The notes under the pieces were generated by a model. It made no database searches. It was given only the letters and a program-made list of their open reading frames with translations, and was not told the DNA's origin. From NCBI RefSeq assembly GCF_005845215.1, contig NZ_SPHO01000020.1:57016-121015 (forward strand): DNA of 64,000 nucleotides. Direction: 5' to 3'. Of the stretch, positions 26,036-34,021 are shown piece after piece. The DNA comes from Clostridium sp. 1001271st1 H5 (GTDB taxonomy: Bacteria > Bacillota > Clostridia > Lachnospirales > Lachnospiraceae). A program made the translations under genes and the position numbers. Position 1 is the stretch's first letter. Each line of letters begins with the position of its first letter.

Positions 26036-26665
26036 CTAAAGTTTGACAAAATAGCTGGCATCCTTGCCGCAGACCGGACAGATGAAGTCAGGGGGCAATG
26101 TCTCGGATTCCAGAATGTATCCGCATACGGTACAGCGCCATCCGGTCACCTTATCGGTGTCTGCCTGATAGGAAGGTGCCTTTGGCGGAGTGGTTCCGTT
26201 TTTCTTCAGATGGTAATTGGAATAGGTGAGGGCTGGTGTCTGGGAATCCAGGACTTCTGCTTCCACTACCTCGCCCACTATAAGCATATGGGTTCCCACG
26301 TCCATGGAGGATACAACGCGGCAGGTGAACCGTGCACAGACTCCCTCAGTGGGATATGGGCTATACAGACTGTCCCGTCCCTGTGCAATACCGTCAAATT
26401 TCTTTACATCCTTGCCGCACTGGAAACCAAAGCGTTTAATCAGGTCCATCTCCACATCGTCTGAAAGCACGACCGCGGAAAAAGTGCCGGATGTCTCAAT
26501 CAGCCGGAAGGTATAGTTTTCCTTGTTGAGAGCAATGGATACCCTGGCGGGAGATGAGGTGACCTGGGTCAGTGTGTTGATGACGCAGCCGCTTTCCTTG
26601 CCGTCTGCGCTGGTGGAAATGATGTAAACGCCGTAACTTAATTTGAAAAATGCTTTTGAATCCAT
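26036..26665 (-). CDS. Flavin reductase-like / rubredoxin fusion (Hrb-type flavoprotein)
   Basis: 209 aa. Residues 1-155 form an FMN-binding flavin-reductase-like domain (LSYGVYIISTSADGKESGCVI, YHLKKNGTTPPKAP); residues 170-209 are a rubredoxin with CTVCGY and CPVCGKD. This is the layout of high-molecular-weight rubredoxin of anaerobes, which passes electrons from NADH-linked enzymes to oxygen- or NO-reducing flavodiiron proteins. AGGAGGGG lies before the ATG. Probably oxidative or nitrosative stress defence. Confidence 0.9.
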   Translation of the reverse strand: MDSKAFFKLSYGVYIISTSADGKESGCVINTLTQVTSSPARVSIALNKENYTFRLIETSGTFSAVVLSDDVEMDLIKRFGFQCGKDVKKFDGIAQGRDSLYSPYPTEGVCARFTCRVVSSMDVGTHMLIVGEVVEAEVLDSQTPALTYSNYHLKKNGTTPPKAPSYQADTDKVTGWRCTVCGYILESETLPPDFICPVCGKDASYFVKL

Positions 26666-26806
26666 AAAATGTACCCCTCCTGTGTTTCATTTGCCTTTTC
26701 GGCTATAGTTTGATTTTACCACGTATAATTGATAATATGTAAGATATTTGTATTGTACCATAGAAATTCCATAAAATCAATAATAATTACTATTATTATA
26801 AAAAAT

Positions 26807-26850
26807 ATTGTACACAGATAGTTTCTTATTTGGAGCCTATCTGCTACAAT
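26807..26850. promoter_or_regulatory. Inverted repeat upstream of the ureohydrolase-like gene
   Basis: ATTGTACACAGATAG (26807-26821) is nearly complementary to CTATCTGCTACAAT (26837-26850). The right arm ends in TACAAT, a possible -10 box. Could be an operator or an RNA stem. The 290-base gap 26666-26955 otherwise holds only AT-rich promoter-like sequence. Confidence 0.4.
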
Positions 26851-26955
26851 CATAGAAAAGCAGTATGAGAAGTATCTAATACAGTATGATAAATCTAGTC
26901 AGCAGTATGAGGAATATGGATAACAGCATGTATGAAAGGCAGGCGGTGAATCGGT

Positions 26956-27711
26956 ATGCTTACACGGGATAAGATTGTCATTATGAATTTTACAGGAGCC
27001 TATGAAAAACAGTCATTTTACAGGGGATTGAACGCTGTGTGGCTGGAGCTTAAAGATTTAAAGGGCACCAATTGTTACTGTGACCAGGAGGCGGAAGCAG
27101 CCATCAGGGAGAGAATCCGCTTTATGGAGCCCTCCGGAATCCATTTCCTGGACTCCGGGAATTACCATTATGTGAGTAAAATCTGGCTGGATAAGATAGA
27201 AGGGGAATTTGAACTGCTGGTATTTGACCACCATACGGACATGCAGATGCCTATGTTTGGAGATATCCTGTCATGCGGCGGGTGGATTCAGTCAGCTCTG
27301 GATACGAATCCGGGATTGAAAACGGTCTATCTGGCAGGACCGCCATGTATGGAGGAGGAAACTGACGGGGAACGGGTCATTGGAATCAGGGAAGAGGAAT
27401 TGAAGATACCGGGGTGCATCAGCAGTCATCTGAAGAACTCCGGACTCCCCCTGTATATATCACTGGATAAGGACATCCTGGGCCAATCCTGGGCTGTCAC
27501 AAATTGGGACCAGGGAGAGGTCCGGCTGGGGGATGTGCTGGCATGCATAAAAGAGGCTGCGTCCTGCCGCAGTATAATAGGGGTGGATGTATGCGGGGAA
27601 GACCCGGAGAACTTGGAACATGAGGGAAGCAGGGCTATTGGCATTAATCAGAATACGAACAGAGATATTGTTTGTAAATTATTGGAAGTCTGTGATATAC
27701 TGTCTCTATGA
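26956..27711 (+). CDS. Arginase/agmatinase-family protein
   Basis: 251 aa. The ureohydrolase fold is marked by the metal-ligand segments LLVFDHHTDMQ (His and Asp ligands) and LYISLDKDILGQSW (Asp ligands); a late segment SIIGVDVCGEDPENLEH corresponds to the strand carrying the specificity glutamate. Shorter than typical arginases (about 300 aa), and the first His ligand region (usually GGDHS) is replaced by a GNYHYVSKIW segment. It probably hydrolyses a guanidino or related substrate; the substrate is unknown. Confidence 0.75.
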   Translation: MLTRDKIVIMNFTGAYEKQSFYRGLNAVWLELKDLKGTNCYCDQEAEAAIRERIRFMEPSGIHFLDSGNYHYVSKIWLDKIEGEFELLVFDHHTDMQMPMFGDILSCGGWIQSALDTNPGLKTVYLAGPPCMEEETDGERVIGIREEELKIPGCISSHLKNSGLPLYISLDKDILGQSWAVTNWDQGEVRLGDVLACIKEAASCRSIIGVDVCGEDPENLEHEGSRAIGINQNTNRDIVCKLLEVCDILSL

Positions 27712-27748
27712 TAAGGGCGGCAGGACCGGATGATGCCGAACCAACATG

Positions 27749-27812
27749 GTAATGAAACAGTGTGACGATGAAACAGTGCGGCAATGAAACAGTGCGGTAA
27801 TGAAACCGCGCG
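27749..27812 (+). repeat. Four 16-bp tandem repeats
   Basis: ATGAAACAGTG recurs at 27752, 27768, 27784 and, degenerate, at 27800, exactly 16 bases apart. It ends 36 bases before the next gene. Confidence 0.85.
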
Positions 27813-27847
27813 TCATAGGGTATAACAGCAATCAAGGAGGAACGTCG

Positions 27848-28261
27848 ATGAGGAAGATTTTCAGGCAGTATATGTTACAGGCCATAATCTGTATGATTAT
27901 CATGTGTGTATTGTTTTTCTGGCTTCGCGGCATACCTCTGATGGGACTGCCGGATGCGGATGAAATATCCAGTGTGGAAATTCTGGACAGAGATGCGGGG
28001 CAGGAGCCCCGTTTGTTTCAGACCCGGGACAAAATAGATTTGGCTTCAAAGATACCTGGTTTTCTGAACTATGAACTGGGAACCCCGGACAAAGGGGAAG
28101 CGGTAATTACGGTTACATATCATAAAAAGGATGGCAGTACTGTGGAAATCTCGGCCAATGAGTCTACTGTGTACTGACACGGGAGGGCATATAAGATTAA
28201 GGGGGAAAATGGCCGGACATTCATCAATGTAACAAGGGGAATATTTTTTCCGGATATATAG
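27848..28261 (+). pseudogene. Small membrane-anchored protein interrupted by a TGA (probable Trp codon)
   Basis: From ATG 27848 (CAAGGAGGAACG ahead) the frame gives 109 aa: an N-terminal membrane segment (MLQAIICMIIMCVLFFW) and a small soluble domain. TGA at 28175-28177 ends it after STVY. Reading on in the same frame gives HGRAYKIKGENGRTFINVTR followed by GIFFPDI and a TAG at 28259-28261, clearly protein-like and the usual end of DUF5301-type proteins as I recall them, where a Trp precedes this stretch. A TGG-to-TGA change is the simplest reading. It could be a real strain mutation, a sequencing error or, less likely, recoding. Confidence 0.65.
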
Positions 28262-28303
28262 GATGAGATGAGGACAGCTATGAAGACGCAGTCATAAAGA
28301 GAT

Positions 28304-28342
28304 GAGGTAAGTACACATGAAACGAGGTAAATACACATGAAG
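28304..28342 (+). repeat. Duplicated translation-initiation region with a 7-codon upstream ORF
   Basis: GAGGTAARTACACATGAA occurs twice, 20 bases apart. The first ATG (28317) opens MKRGKYT and stops at TGA 28338-28340, which overlaps the ATG (28337) of the amidotransferase-like gene. Confidence 0.6.
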
Positions 28343-29053
28343 CCAGTGATAGGAATCATACCATTATATGACGAGGATAAGGACAGCATATGGATGGTGC
28401 CGGGATATATGGAAGGAATCCGCCGGGCGGGGGGAATCCCCATGATACTGCCGCTTGTATGTGGCGAGGCGGATTTACGCCAGATAAACAGTATGTGCAG
28501 CGGGTATCTGTTTACAGGTGGACATGACGTGGACCCATCCCTATACGGGGAGGAAAAGACCGCTCTGTGCGGACCTGCCTGTATGGAACGGGACAGGCTG
28601 GAACAAACCGTGTTTTGCATGGCATGGGAGGACCGCAAGGCGGTGCTTGGAATCTGCCGGGGCCTGCAGCTGATAAATGTTCTTATGGGAGGCACCCTGT
28701 TTCAGGACCTGCAGTCCCAATTTCAGGGTACCTGCAGCGTCGGGCACCACATGGAACCGCCCTACAGCCGGGCCTGCCATCAGGTGGAACTGACGGCTGA
28801 CGGACCGCTATGTAAGCTCTTGGGAAAGAGTACCATGGGAGTGAACAGTTACCACCACCAGGGAATCAGGAAACTGGCTCCCGGGCTTAAGGCCATGGCT
28901 GTGGCAGAGGACGGACTGGTGGAAGGAGTATATGCGCCTGACAGGGAATACATACAGGCTGTACAGTGGCATCCTGAGTTCATGCCGCCGGAGGACGCAG
29001 ATGCAGGAAAAATATTCCAATCATTCATAGAGGGATGTAAGAGACATGCATAG
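28337..29053 (+). CDS. Class I glutamine-amidotransferase-like hydrolase (PuuD/peptidase C26 type)
   Basis: 238 aa. Catalytic triad elements: Cys in VLGICRGLQLINV, then VQWHPEFMPP with His and Glu; the oxyanion region is FTGGHDVDPSLYGEE. PuuD relatives hydrolyse gamma-glutamyl-GABA in putrescine breakdown; others act on other gamma-glutamyl compounds. The ATG at 28337 overlaps the stop of a tiny upstream ORF. The stop overlaps the MATE gene start by 8 bases, so the two are co-translated, which would fit processing and export of one compound, though that is inference. Confidence 0.85.
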   Translation: MKPVIGIIPLYDEDKDSIWMVPGYMEGIRRAGGIPMILPLVCGEADLRQINSMCSGYLFTGGHDVDPSLYGEEKTALCGPACMERDRLEQTVFCMAWEDRKAVLGICRGLQLINVLMGGTLFQDLQSQFQGTCSVGHHMEPPYSRACHQVELTADGPLCKLLGKSTMGVNSYHHQGIRKLAPGLKAMAVAEDGLVEGVYAPDREYIQAVQWHPEFMPPEDADAGKIFQSFIEGCKRHA

Positions 29054-30380
29054 GGATTTGACTACAGGTTCCATCACGGGAACCATGCTGCGGTTCGCAC
29101 TTCCCATGATAGCGGGGAACCTTCTGCAGCAGTTTTATAATATTGCAGATACACTGATTGTGGGCCGGTATCTGGGAGTGCAGGCATTGGCAGCAGTTGG
29201 CGCTGCCTATGCGCTGATGTCATTCCTTACTTCCATTCTCCTGGGTCTGTGTATGGGAAGCGGAGCTGTATTCTCCCTGCGCTTTGGAGAGAAGAACGAG
29301 AGGATGCTTAAATCCAGTATGTTTGTATCGTTCGTGCTTGTGGCGGCAGTGGCCCTGATACTGAATACAGCTGTATTCCTGTTCATAGACCCAATCATGC
29401 GCCTGTTATGTGTACCTGCGGAAATCTATGGGCTCATGAGAGAATATCTGTGGGTTATTTTCTTTGGTATCAGCGCTGTATTCTTGTACAATTATTTTGC
29501 GTGTCTTCTTAGGGCGGTGGGAAATTCCTTCATACCGCTGGTATTTCTTGGCATATCAGCCCTCCTGAATGTGGGACTGGATTTGGTGTTTGTTCTGGTC
29601 TTTCAATGGGGTGTGGCCGGCGCTGGTGCGGCGACTGTTATTTCCCAGTTTGTGTCAGGCATTGGAATCTGCCTGTATACATTTTTAAAAATGCCGGAAT
29701 TCAGGATAAACAGAAGCCATATGAAAATGGACCGGAAGGTGCTGGCGGAAATATCCGGTTTCTCATTTCTGACCTGCGTCCAGCAGTCAGTGATGAATTT
29801 TGGTATATTGATGGTCCAGGGATTGGTCAACAGCTTTGGCGCGGCAGTCATGGCGGCGTTTGCCGCAGCGGTGAAAATAGACTCCTTTGCTTATATGCCG
29901 GTACAGGACTTTGGAAATGCATTTTCCACTTTCATAGCCCAGAACTATGGAGCTGGCAGGCATGACCGGGTGGAAAAGGGAATTAAAAGCGCTGTCGCTG
30001 CTTCCGCCTTGTTTTGTCTGGTGATATCATTCATTGTGTGTGTGTTTGCAAGGGAGCTTATGCTTATTTTTGTACAGCCACAGGAAACCGAAATATTGGC
30101 AGTGGGGGTGCAGTATCTTCGGATTGAGGGGACATTTTACTGCGGTATCGGCTGTCTGTTCCTGCTGTATGGCCTGTACCGTGCTGTGAGAAGGCCGGAG
30201 ATGTCCGTGGTTCTGACGGTTATATCGCTGGGAACCAGGGTAGTCCTTGCCTACGTCCTGTCTGCGGTTCCTTCTATCGGTGTTGCAGGTATATGGGCGT
30301 CAGTGCCCATTGGGTGGTTTCTGGCGGATTGTACCGGGTTTGTGTATTATTGGATGAAGCGGAAGGTGATATTGAGCTAA
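29046..30380 (+). CDS. MATE-family multidrug/toxin efflux protein
   Basis: 444 aa with 12 membrane segments in two repeats. N-terminal pattern ITGTMLRFALPMIAGNLLQQ then FYNIADTLIVGRYLGVQALA is the MATE signature of the MepA/NorM-like group; YFACLLRAVGNSFIPLVFLG and the matching ALVNSFGAAVMAAFAAA-like region in the second half follow. Exports cationic or other small molecules using Na+ or H+. Co-translated with the upstream amidohydrolase-like gene. Confidence 0.92.
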   Translation: MHRDLTTGSITGTMLRFALPMIAGNLLQQFYNIADTLIVGRYLGVQALAAVGAAYALMSFLTSILLGLCMGSGAVFSLRFGEKNERMLKSSMFVSFVLVAAVALILNTAVFLFIDPIMRLLCVPAEIYGLMREYLWVIFFGISAVFLYNYFACLLRAVGNSFIPLVFLGISALLNVGLDLVFVLVFQWGVAGAGAATVISQFVSGIGICLYTFLKMPEFRINRSHMKMDRKVLAEISGFSFLTCVQQSVMNFGILMVQGLVNSFGAAVMAAFAAAVKIDSFAYMPVQDFGNAFSTFIAQNYGAGRHDRVEKGIKSAVAASALFCLVISFIVCVFARELMLIFVQPQETEILAVGVQYLRIEGTFYCGIGCLFLLYGLYRAVRRPEMSVVLTVISLGTRVVLAYVLSAVPSIGVAGIWASVPIGWFLADCTGFVYYWMKRKVILS

Positions 30381-30433
30381 GGGGAAGCTAAAGCCAAACA
30401 GGGACCAAACGTGAGCCAAACGTGAAAATTTTC

Positions 30434-30464
30434 TTGACTTGAAGTTAACTCCAGATGATAAGAT
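30434..30464 (+). promoter_or_regulatory. MerR-type promoter (19-bp spacer)
   Basis: TTGACT (30434-30439) and TAAGAT (30459-30464) are 19 bases apart, and the spacer holds ACTTGAAGTTAACTC, the long-spacer arrangement activated by MerR-family regulators. No merR gene is present nearby. Confidence 0.65.
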
Positions 30465-30498
30465 ACTGGAAGAAAGCTTAATGAGAGGAGATTTACAT

Positions 30499-31038
30499 AT
30501 GAGTAAAAAAGTATTGGTTTTATCAGCAAGTCCAAGGAAGGGCGGAAATTCAGACACCCTCTGTGATGCGTTTATCCGGGGAGCACAGGAAGCCGGGAAC
30601 CAGGCGGAAAAGATTTTTCTGGCGGGTAAGAGTATCGGATATTGCAAAGGGTGCGGTGTCTGTAACACAACTCATAAGTGTGTCCAAAAGGATGATATGG
30701 CAGAGGTGCTGGATAAAATGGTTGAGGCAGATGTCATCGTGCTGGCCACCCCTGTTTATTTTTACACCATGGACGCACAGATGAAGACATTGATTGACCG
30801 TACAGTGCCCAGATATACGGAAATCCAGAATAAAGATTTTTACTTCATAATGGCTGCCGCGGATACGGAACAGAAGATGATTGAGCGCACCATAGAGGGA
30901 TTCCGGGGATTTACGCAGGACTGTCTGACAGGAGCCAGGGAAAAGGGAATCATTTATGGAACAGGTGCATGGCAGGCGGGAGAGATTAAAGGGTCCCCGG
31001 CCATGGGTCAGGCATATGAGATGGGAAGAAATGTGTAG
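30499..31038 (+). CDS. NADPH-dependent FMN reductase / flavodoxin-fold protein
   Basis: 179 aa. KVLVLSASPRKGGNSDTLCD is the phosphate-binding loop of the NADPH-dependent FMN reductase/iron-sulfur flavoprotein family; YCKGCGVCNTTHKCVQKDDM contains a Cys cluster resembling the Isf motif; VIVLATPVYFYTMDAQMKTL is the second FMN contact. Start ATG 30499 with AGAGGAG ahead. It lies behind a MerR-type promoter, suggesting induction by a redox or chemical signal. Confidence 0.88.
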   Translation: MSKKVLVLSASPRKGGNSDTLCDAFIRGAQEAGNQAEKIFLAGKSIGYCKGCGVCNTTHKCVQKDDMAEVLDKMVEADVIVLATPVYFYTMDAQMKTLIDRTVPRYTEIQNKDFYFIMAAADTEQKMIERTIEGFRGFTQDCLTGAREKGIIYGTGAWQAGEIKGSPAMGQAYEMGRNV

Positions 31039-31046
31039 TTAAAATA

Positions 31047-31086
31047 AAATGCATGATGGCCTCAGGGTGCGTCATGCATTTTTTGA
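31047..31086 (+). terminator. Terminator after the flavodoxin-like gene
   Basis: AATGCATGA (31049-31057) pairs with TCATGCATT (31072-31080), followed by TTTT. Confidence 0.8.
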
Positions 31087-31270
31087 TGCTTGTCTGGCGG
31101 TTGTAAATGCAGGGATTCCTTAACCAGATATGTTGTTTTAGGAAAGATAAACAGTGGATTAAAGTGGTTATGCGGTCGGGAATGATGAGTACTAGATGAA
31201 TGTAATTCTCAGAAAAAATTCGACGAGTTTAGTCCGGACGAAATAAAATATTTGGAATGTATGGATATAT

Positions 31271-31301
31271 GTGACTTATAGTCCGTTGATAAATAAGTCA
31301 C
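31271..31301. promoter_or_regulatory. 9-bp inverted repeat upstream of the XRE gene
   Basis: GTGACTTAT (31271-31279) and ATAAGTCAC (31293-31301), 13-base loop, 35 bases before the start codon: a likely autoregulatory operator. The 250 bases before it show a palindrome GTCCGGAC near 31232 and no gene. Confidence 0.5.
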
Positions 31302-31335
31302 ACTCCGCTACGCTTACCTACAAGAGGTGAGTGCG

Positions 31336-31560
31336 ATGGAGTTTTCTGGTGATATAAAAATGGAAGTTGGAAACAGAATACGCCAATTGAGAAAGGAACG
31401 ATTATTAAGTCAAGAGGCATTGGCATTCAAGGCAGGTCTGGACCGGACCTATATTGCATCCGTAGAAAATGGAAAACGGAATTTATCAATTATGAGTCTT
31501 GAAAAGATTACAATGGCATTGGGCTGTTCCATGGCTGAATTTTTTGAGATATTTGAGTAA
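31336..31560 (+). CDS. Small XRE-family HTH regulator
   Basis: 74 aa, almost entirely a lambda-repressor-like helix-turn-helix: GNRIRQLRKERLLSQEALAF followed by KAGLDRTYIASVENGKRNLS and a C-terminal helix. Size and sequence resemble controller proteins of restriction-modification systems and other stand-alone XRE regulators, but no restriction or methylase gene is nearby. ATG 31336 follows AGAGGTGA. Confidence 0.85.
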   Translation: MEFSGDIKMEVGNRIRQLRKERLLSQEALAFKAGLDRTYIASVENGKRNLSIMSLEKITMALGCSMAEFFEIFE

Positions 31561-31653
31561 ATATTCTATACTGAGGATGCAATATGAATGGTTGTTTAGA
31601 ATTATATAGATAGTCTTTTAGTAACTACATGATAAAAAATCGGAGGGCTTCCC

Positions 31654-33630
31654 ATGAGCCAGATTTGGTACGCTGCTTTCAGCGAAGATTTTGTAGAGCA
31701 GGCACAGCAGATATTCAAAAAATTGGATAAGGACGTAATTGTCACGGTATGGGACCCGGAGCTGGTTCCGGAAATGCTGAGGCGCGGGGTGAGCGTCATA
31801 TTGGGGCGGGGGGCCACGGCTTTGCGAATCCGCAAGGTAGTGGACCTGCCGGTGGTGGAAATTCCCATTCCGTTTGAGGATATGGCAGACACCCTGATTG
31901 AGGCCAGCCATTACGGCAGAAACATCGGTGTTATTGGCTATAACAATCTTCTCAGCGGTCTGGAACGCTTAAACCCTATCCTGAATGTAAATATACGGCA
32001 GATATTTGCCGTGGATGCAGATGATACCTATCATCAGATCCAGAAGCTTAAAGATGAAGGGGTGGACGTGATTGTGGGCGGCCTTATCCAGACCCGTTAT
32101 GCAAGGGAATTAGGGCTGCCGGCAGTCCGCATTGAGCTGACGGACAAGTCCCTGTCCTATGCGTGCCAGGAGGCAGAGAAACTGATTGCCACGGTCAAGG
32201 CGGCGACCAGAAAGGCGGAGGAGCTTAAGACCATACTGAATACCACCAATGAGAAGTATATAGCAGTTGACATAAAAGGAAATATTACCTGGATGAACCG
32301 GGTGGCCAAACCCTATCTGCCCAATCCGGGCGGCCGCGTTTATGACATGCCCATAACGGAGGTATTTCCTGCCTTTGAGGCGGTCTGTGACGTACTGGCG
32401 ACCGGGGAGGAAATCATACAGGAGACAGGCTCCATCAATGGGGCTGATATTCTCTATGACATGATTCCCCTGACATATAAAAACGAGGAGATACTGGGCG
32501 CGGTCATCACCTTCAACGATGCGGGGACCATTACAAGAGGGGAACATAAAATCAGGGATAAAGGCATAAAGGGATTCCAGGCAACCTACTCCTTTAAGGA
32601 CATATGCGGAAGCAGCCAGCAGATGAATCAGTGCATCCAGCATGCAAAGCGGTACGCCCACACGGACCTGACCGTACTTTTGCTGGGGGAGACAGGTTCC
32701 GGCAAGGAGATGTTTGCCCAGAGCATGCATAATGCCAGCAGCCGGAGGAAAGGGCCCTTTGTGGCTGTAAACTGTGCAGCCCTTCCGGAAGGAATTCTGG
32801 AGAGTGAGCTTTTTGGATATGATGACGGCGCATTTACCGGCGCCAGGAGAAGTGGAAAAATGGGACTTTTTGAGCTGGCCCACAATGGAACCATTTTTCT
32901 GGATGAGATAGGGGAAATGCCCATGTCCCTTCAGAGCAGACTGCTGCGTGTTCTGCAGGAACGTAAGGTTATGCGCCTGGGCGGCGACCGGGTCTTTCCC
33001 GTGAACATCAGGATATTTGCAGCCACCAACAAAAATCTCATTGAGCTGGTGAAGGAGCATAAATTCCGGGAGGATTTGTTCTACCGTCTGAACGTGCTGA
33101 CCCTGAAAATCCCATCGCTGAGGGAACGGGTGGAGGACATTCCTGGCCTGGCTAATCTGTTTCTCAAAGAAGGCGGGGGAAAATGCTGCCTTACTCCGGC
33201 TGCACAGAAGGTGCTTACCTCCTACGGATGGCCGGGAAATGCCCGGCAGCTGAGACATTTTATGGAGAAGGTCCGTATCATATGCGATTCCTCCGTTATA
33301 TCAGGGGAGGCTGCCAGCTATGTGATAGAGAATTATGAACCGCCTTGCGGGATGGAGCAGATTGGAGACTGGACTGCCAGCCAGGAAGGCCATGGAAATG
33401 GGAATGACAAGGTATATGGCGGCAGTGGGGATGGCGGCCGGGAGAGCCTGAGTCAGGAGAGTCTAAAGCGGATGGACCTGAGCCGGGAGAGCCTTAGTCA
33501 GGAGATAACAGAACAGCTTCTGATGCAGGCAATTGAACAGGCAGGTGGCAATAAAACGAAAGCAGCCCGGATTCTTGGTGTACACAGGAGTACGGTTTGG
33601 AGGTATATCAAAAAATATGGAGTAAAGTGA
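31654..33630 (+). CDS. Sigma-54-dependent activator with PrpR N-terminal domain
   Basis: 658 aa bacterial enhancer-binding protein. Residues 1-190: PrpR_N ligand-sensing domain (VSVILGRGATALRIRK, YNNLLSGLERL). About 195-300: PAS domain (NEKYIAVDIKGNITWMNRVA). About 320-560: AAA+ domain with Walker A GETGSGKE near 346, the sigma-54-contacting GAFTGA loop near 392 and Walker B GTIFLDEIGEM near 413. The last 45 residues are a Fis-type HTH (GGNKTKAARILGVHRSTVWR). A Gly/Ser/Glu-rich linker with repeated SLSQESL lies at about 580-610. It almost certainly drives the sigma-54 promoter at 33968. Confidence 0.93.
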   Translation: MSQIWYAAFSEDFVEQAQQIFKKLDKDVIVTVWDPELVPEMLRRGVSVILGRGATALRIRKVVDLPVVEIPIPFEDMADTLIEASHYGRNIGVIGYNNLLSGLERLNPILNVNIRQIFAVDADDTYHQIQKLKDEGVDVIVGGLIQTRYARELGLPAVRIELTDKSLSYACQEAEKLIATVKAATRKAEELKTILNTTNEKYIAVDIKGNITWMNRVAKPYLPNPGGRVYDMPITEVFPAFEAVCDVLATGEEIIQETGSINGADILYDMIPLTYKNEEILGAVITFNDAGTITRGEHKIRDKGIKGFQATYSFKDICGSSQQMNQCIQHAKRYAHTDLTVLLLGETGSGKEMFAQSMHNASSRRKGPFVAVNCAALPEGILESELFGYDDGAFTGARRSGKMGLFELAHNGTIFLDEIGEMPMSLQSRLLRVLQERKVMRLGGDRVFPVNIRIFAATNKNLIELVKEHKFREDLFYRLNVLTLKIPSLRERVEDIPGLANLFLKEGGGKCCLTPAAQKVLTSYGWPGNARQLRHFMEKVRIICDSSVISGEAASYVIENYEPPCGMEQIGDWTASQEGHGNGNDKVYGGSGDGGRESLSQESLKRMDLSRESLSQEITEQLLMQAIEQAGGNKTKAARILGVHRSTVWRYIKKYGVK

Positions 33631-33690
33631 TAGAGTATGATTTTGTATATTATGTGCAGTATGAAATATAGCGGTGAGCACCGGATACAG

Positions 33691-33774
33691 TGCCGCACAT
33701 GATATCCCATAGGGTGTCGCATGAGACGTCGCATAAAATGTCGCAAGAGATGTTGCGTTAAATGATACGCCACA
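33691..33774 (+). repeat. Array of 12-bp-spaced motifs, candidate enhancer (UAS)
   Basis: TGTCGCA-like heptamers start every 12 bases: 33691 TGCCGCA, 33715 TGTCGCA, 33727 CGTCGCA, 33739 TGTCGCA, 33751 TGTTGCG, 33763 TGATACG (33703 is weak). An inverted copy, TGCGACA, is at 33790-33796. The array lies 200-280 bp upstream of the -24/-12 promoter, where enhancer-binding proteins bind. The rest of the 390-base gap 33631-34021 holds the hairpin and promoter listed separately and no gene. Confidence 0.6.
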
Positions 33775-33880
33775 CTTTTGATTTTGAAATGCGACACATG
33801 ACATGAAACAGCCAAGGTAAGAATCAATTCCAACCGGAATAAATTTGTTTTTTCTACCTTTTTTCGAATCTGAAAACCCA

Positions 33881-33939
33881 AAAAAACAGCTATATTTTGC
33901 AGATATTAACATAAATATCTCTGAATATAGCTGTTTTTT
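33881..33939. terminator. Long bidirectional hairpin before the sigma-54 promoter
   Basis: AAAAAACAGCTATATT (33881-33896) pairs perfectly with AATATAGCTGTTTTTT (33924-33939), and AGATATT/AATATCT pair inside. T runs on both sides make it a terminator in either direction; it would insulate the sigma-54 promoter from the regulator gene. Confidence 0.8.
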
Positions 33940-33967
33940 CTCGTATTCCTGTACCAAACAAGAAAAA

Positions 33968-33983
33968 TGGCACAAATATTGCT
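33968..33983 (+). promoter_or_regulatory. rpoN-dependent: Sigma-54 (-24/-12) promoter
   Basis: TGGCAC-N5-TTGCT with GG at 33969-33970 and GC at 33981-33982, ten bases apart, as the consensus requires. RNA would start near 33994, 28 bases before the PLP-enzyme start codon. Confidence 0.9.
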
Positions 33984-34021
33984 TGATAATACTGTATAAC
34001 CATGTACTAGGAGGGAATGAA

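Noticed and set aside
28175..28177. TGA in the small membrane protein as a second selenocysteine
   Set aside because: The context fits a Trp codon and I see no hairpin placed like a bacterial SECIS; kept as a nonsense mutation.
31336..31560. XRE protein as controller of a restriction-modification or toxin system
   Set aside because: No methylase, nuclease or toxin gene adjoins it; the likeness is only to the HTH.
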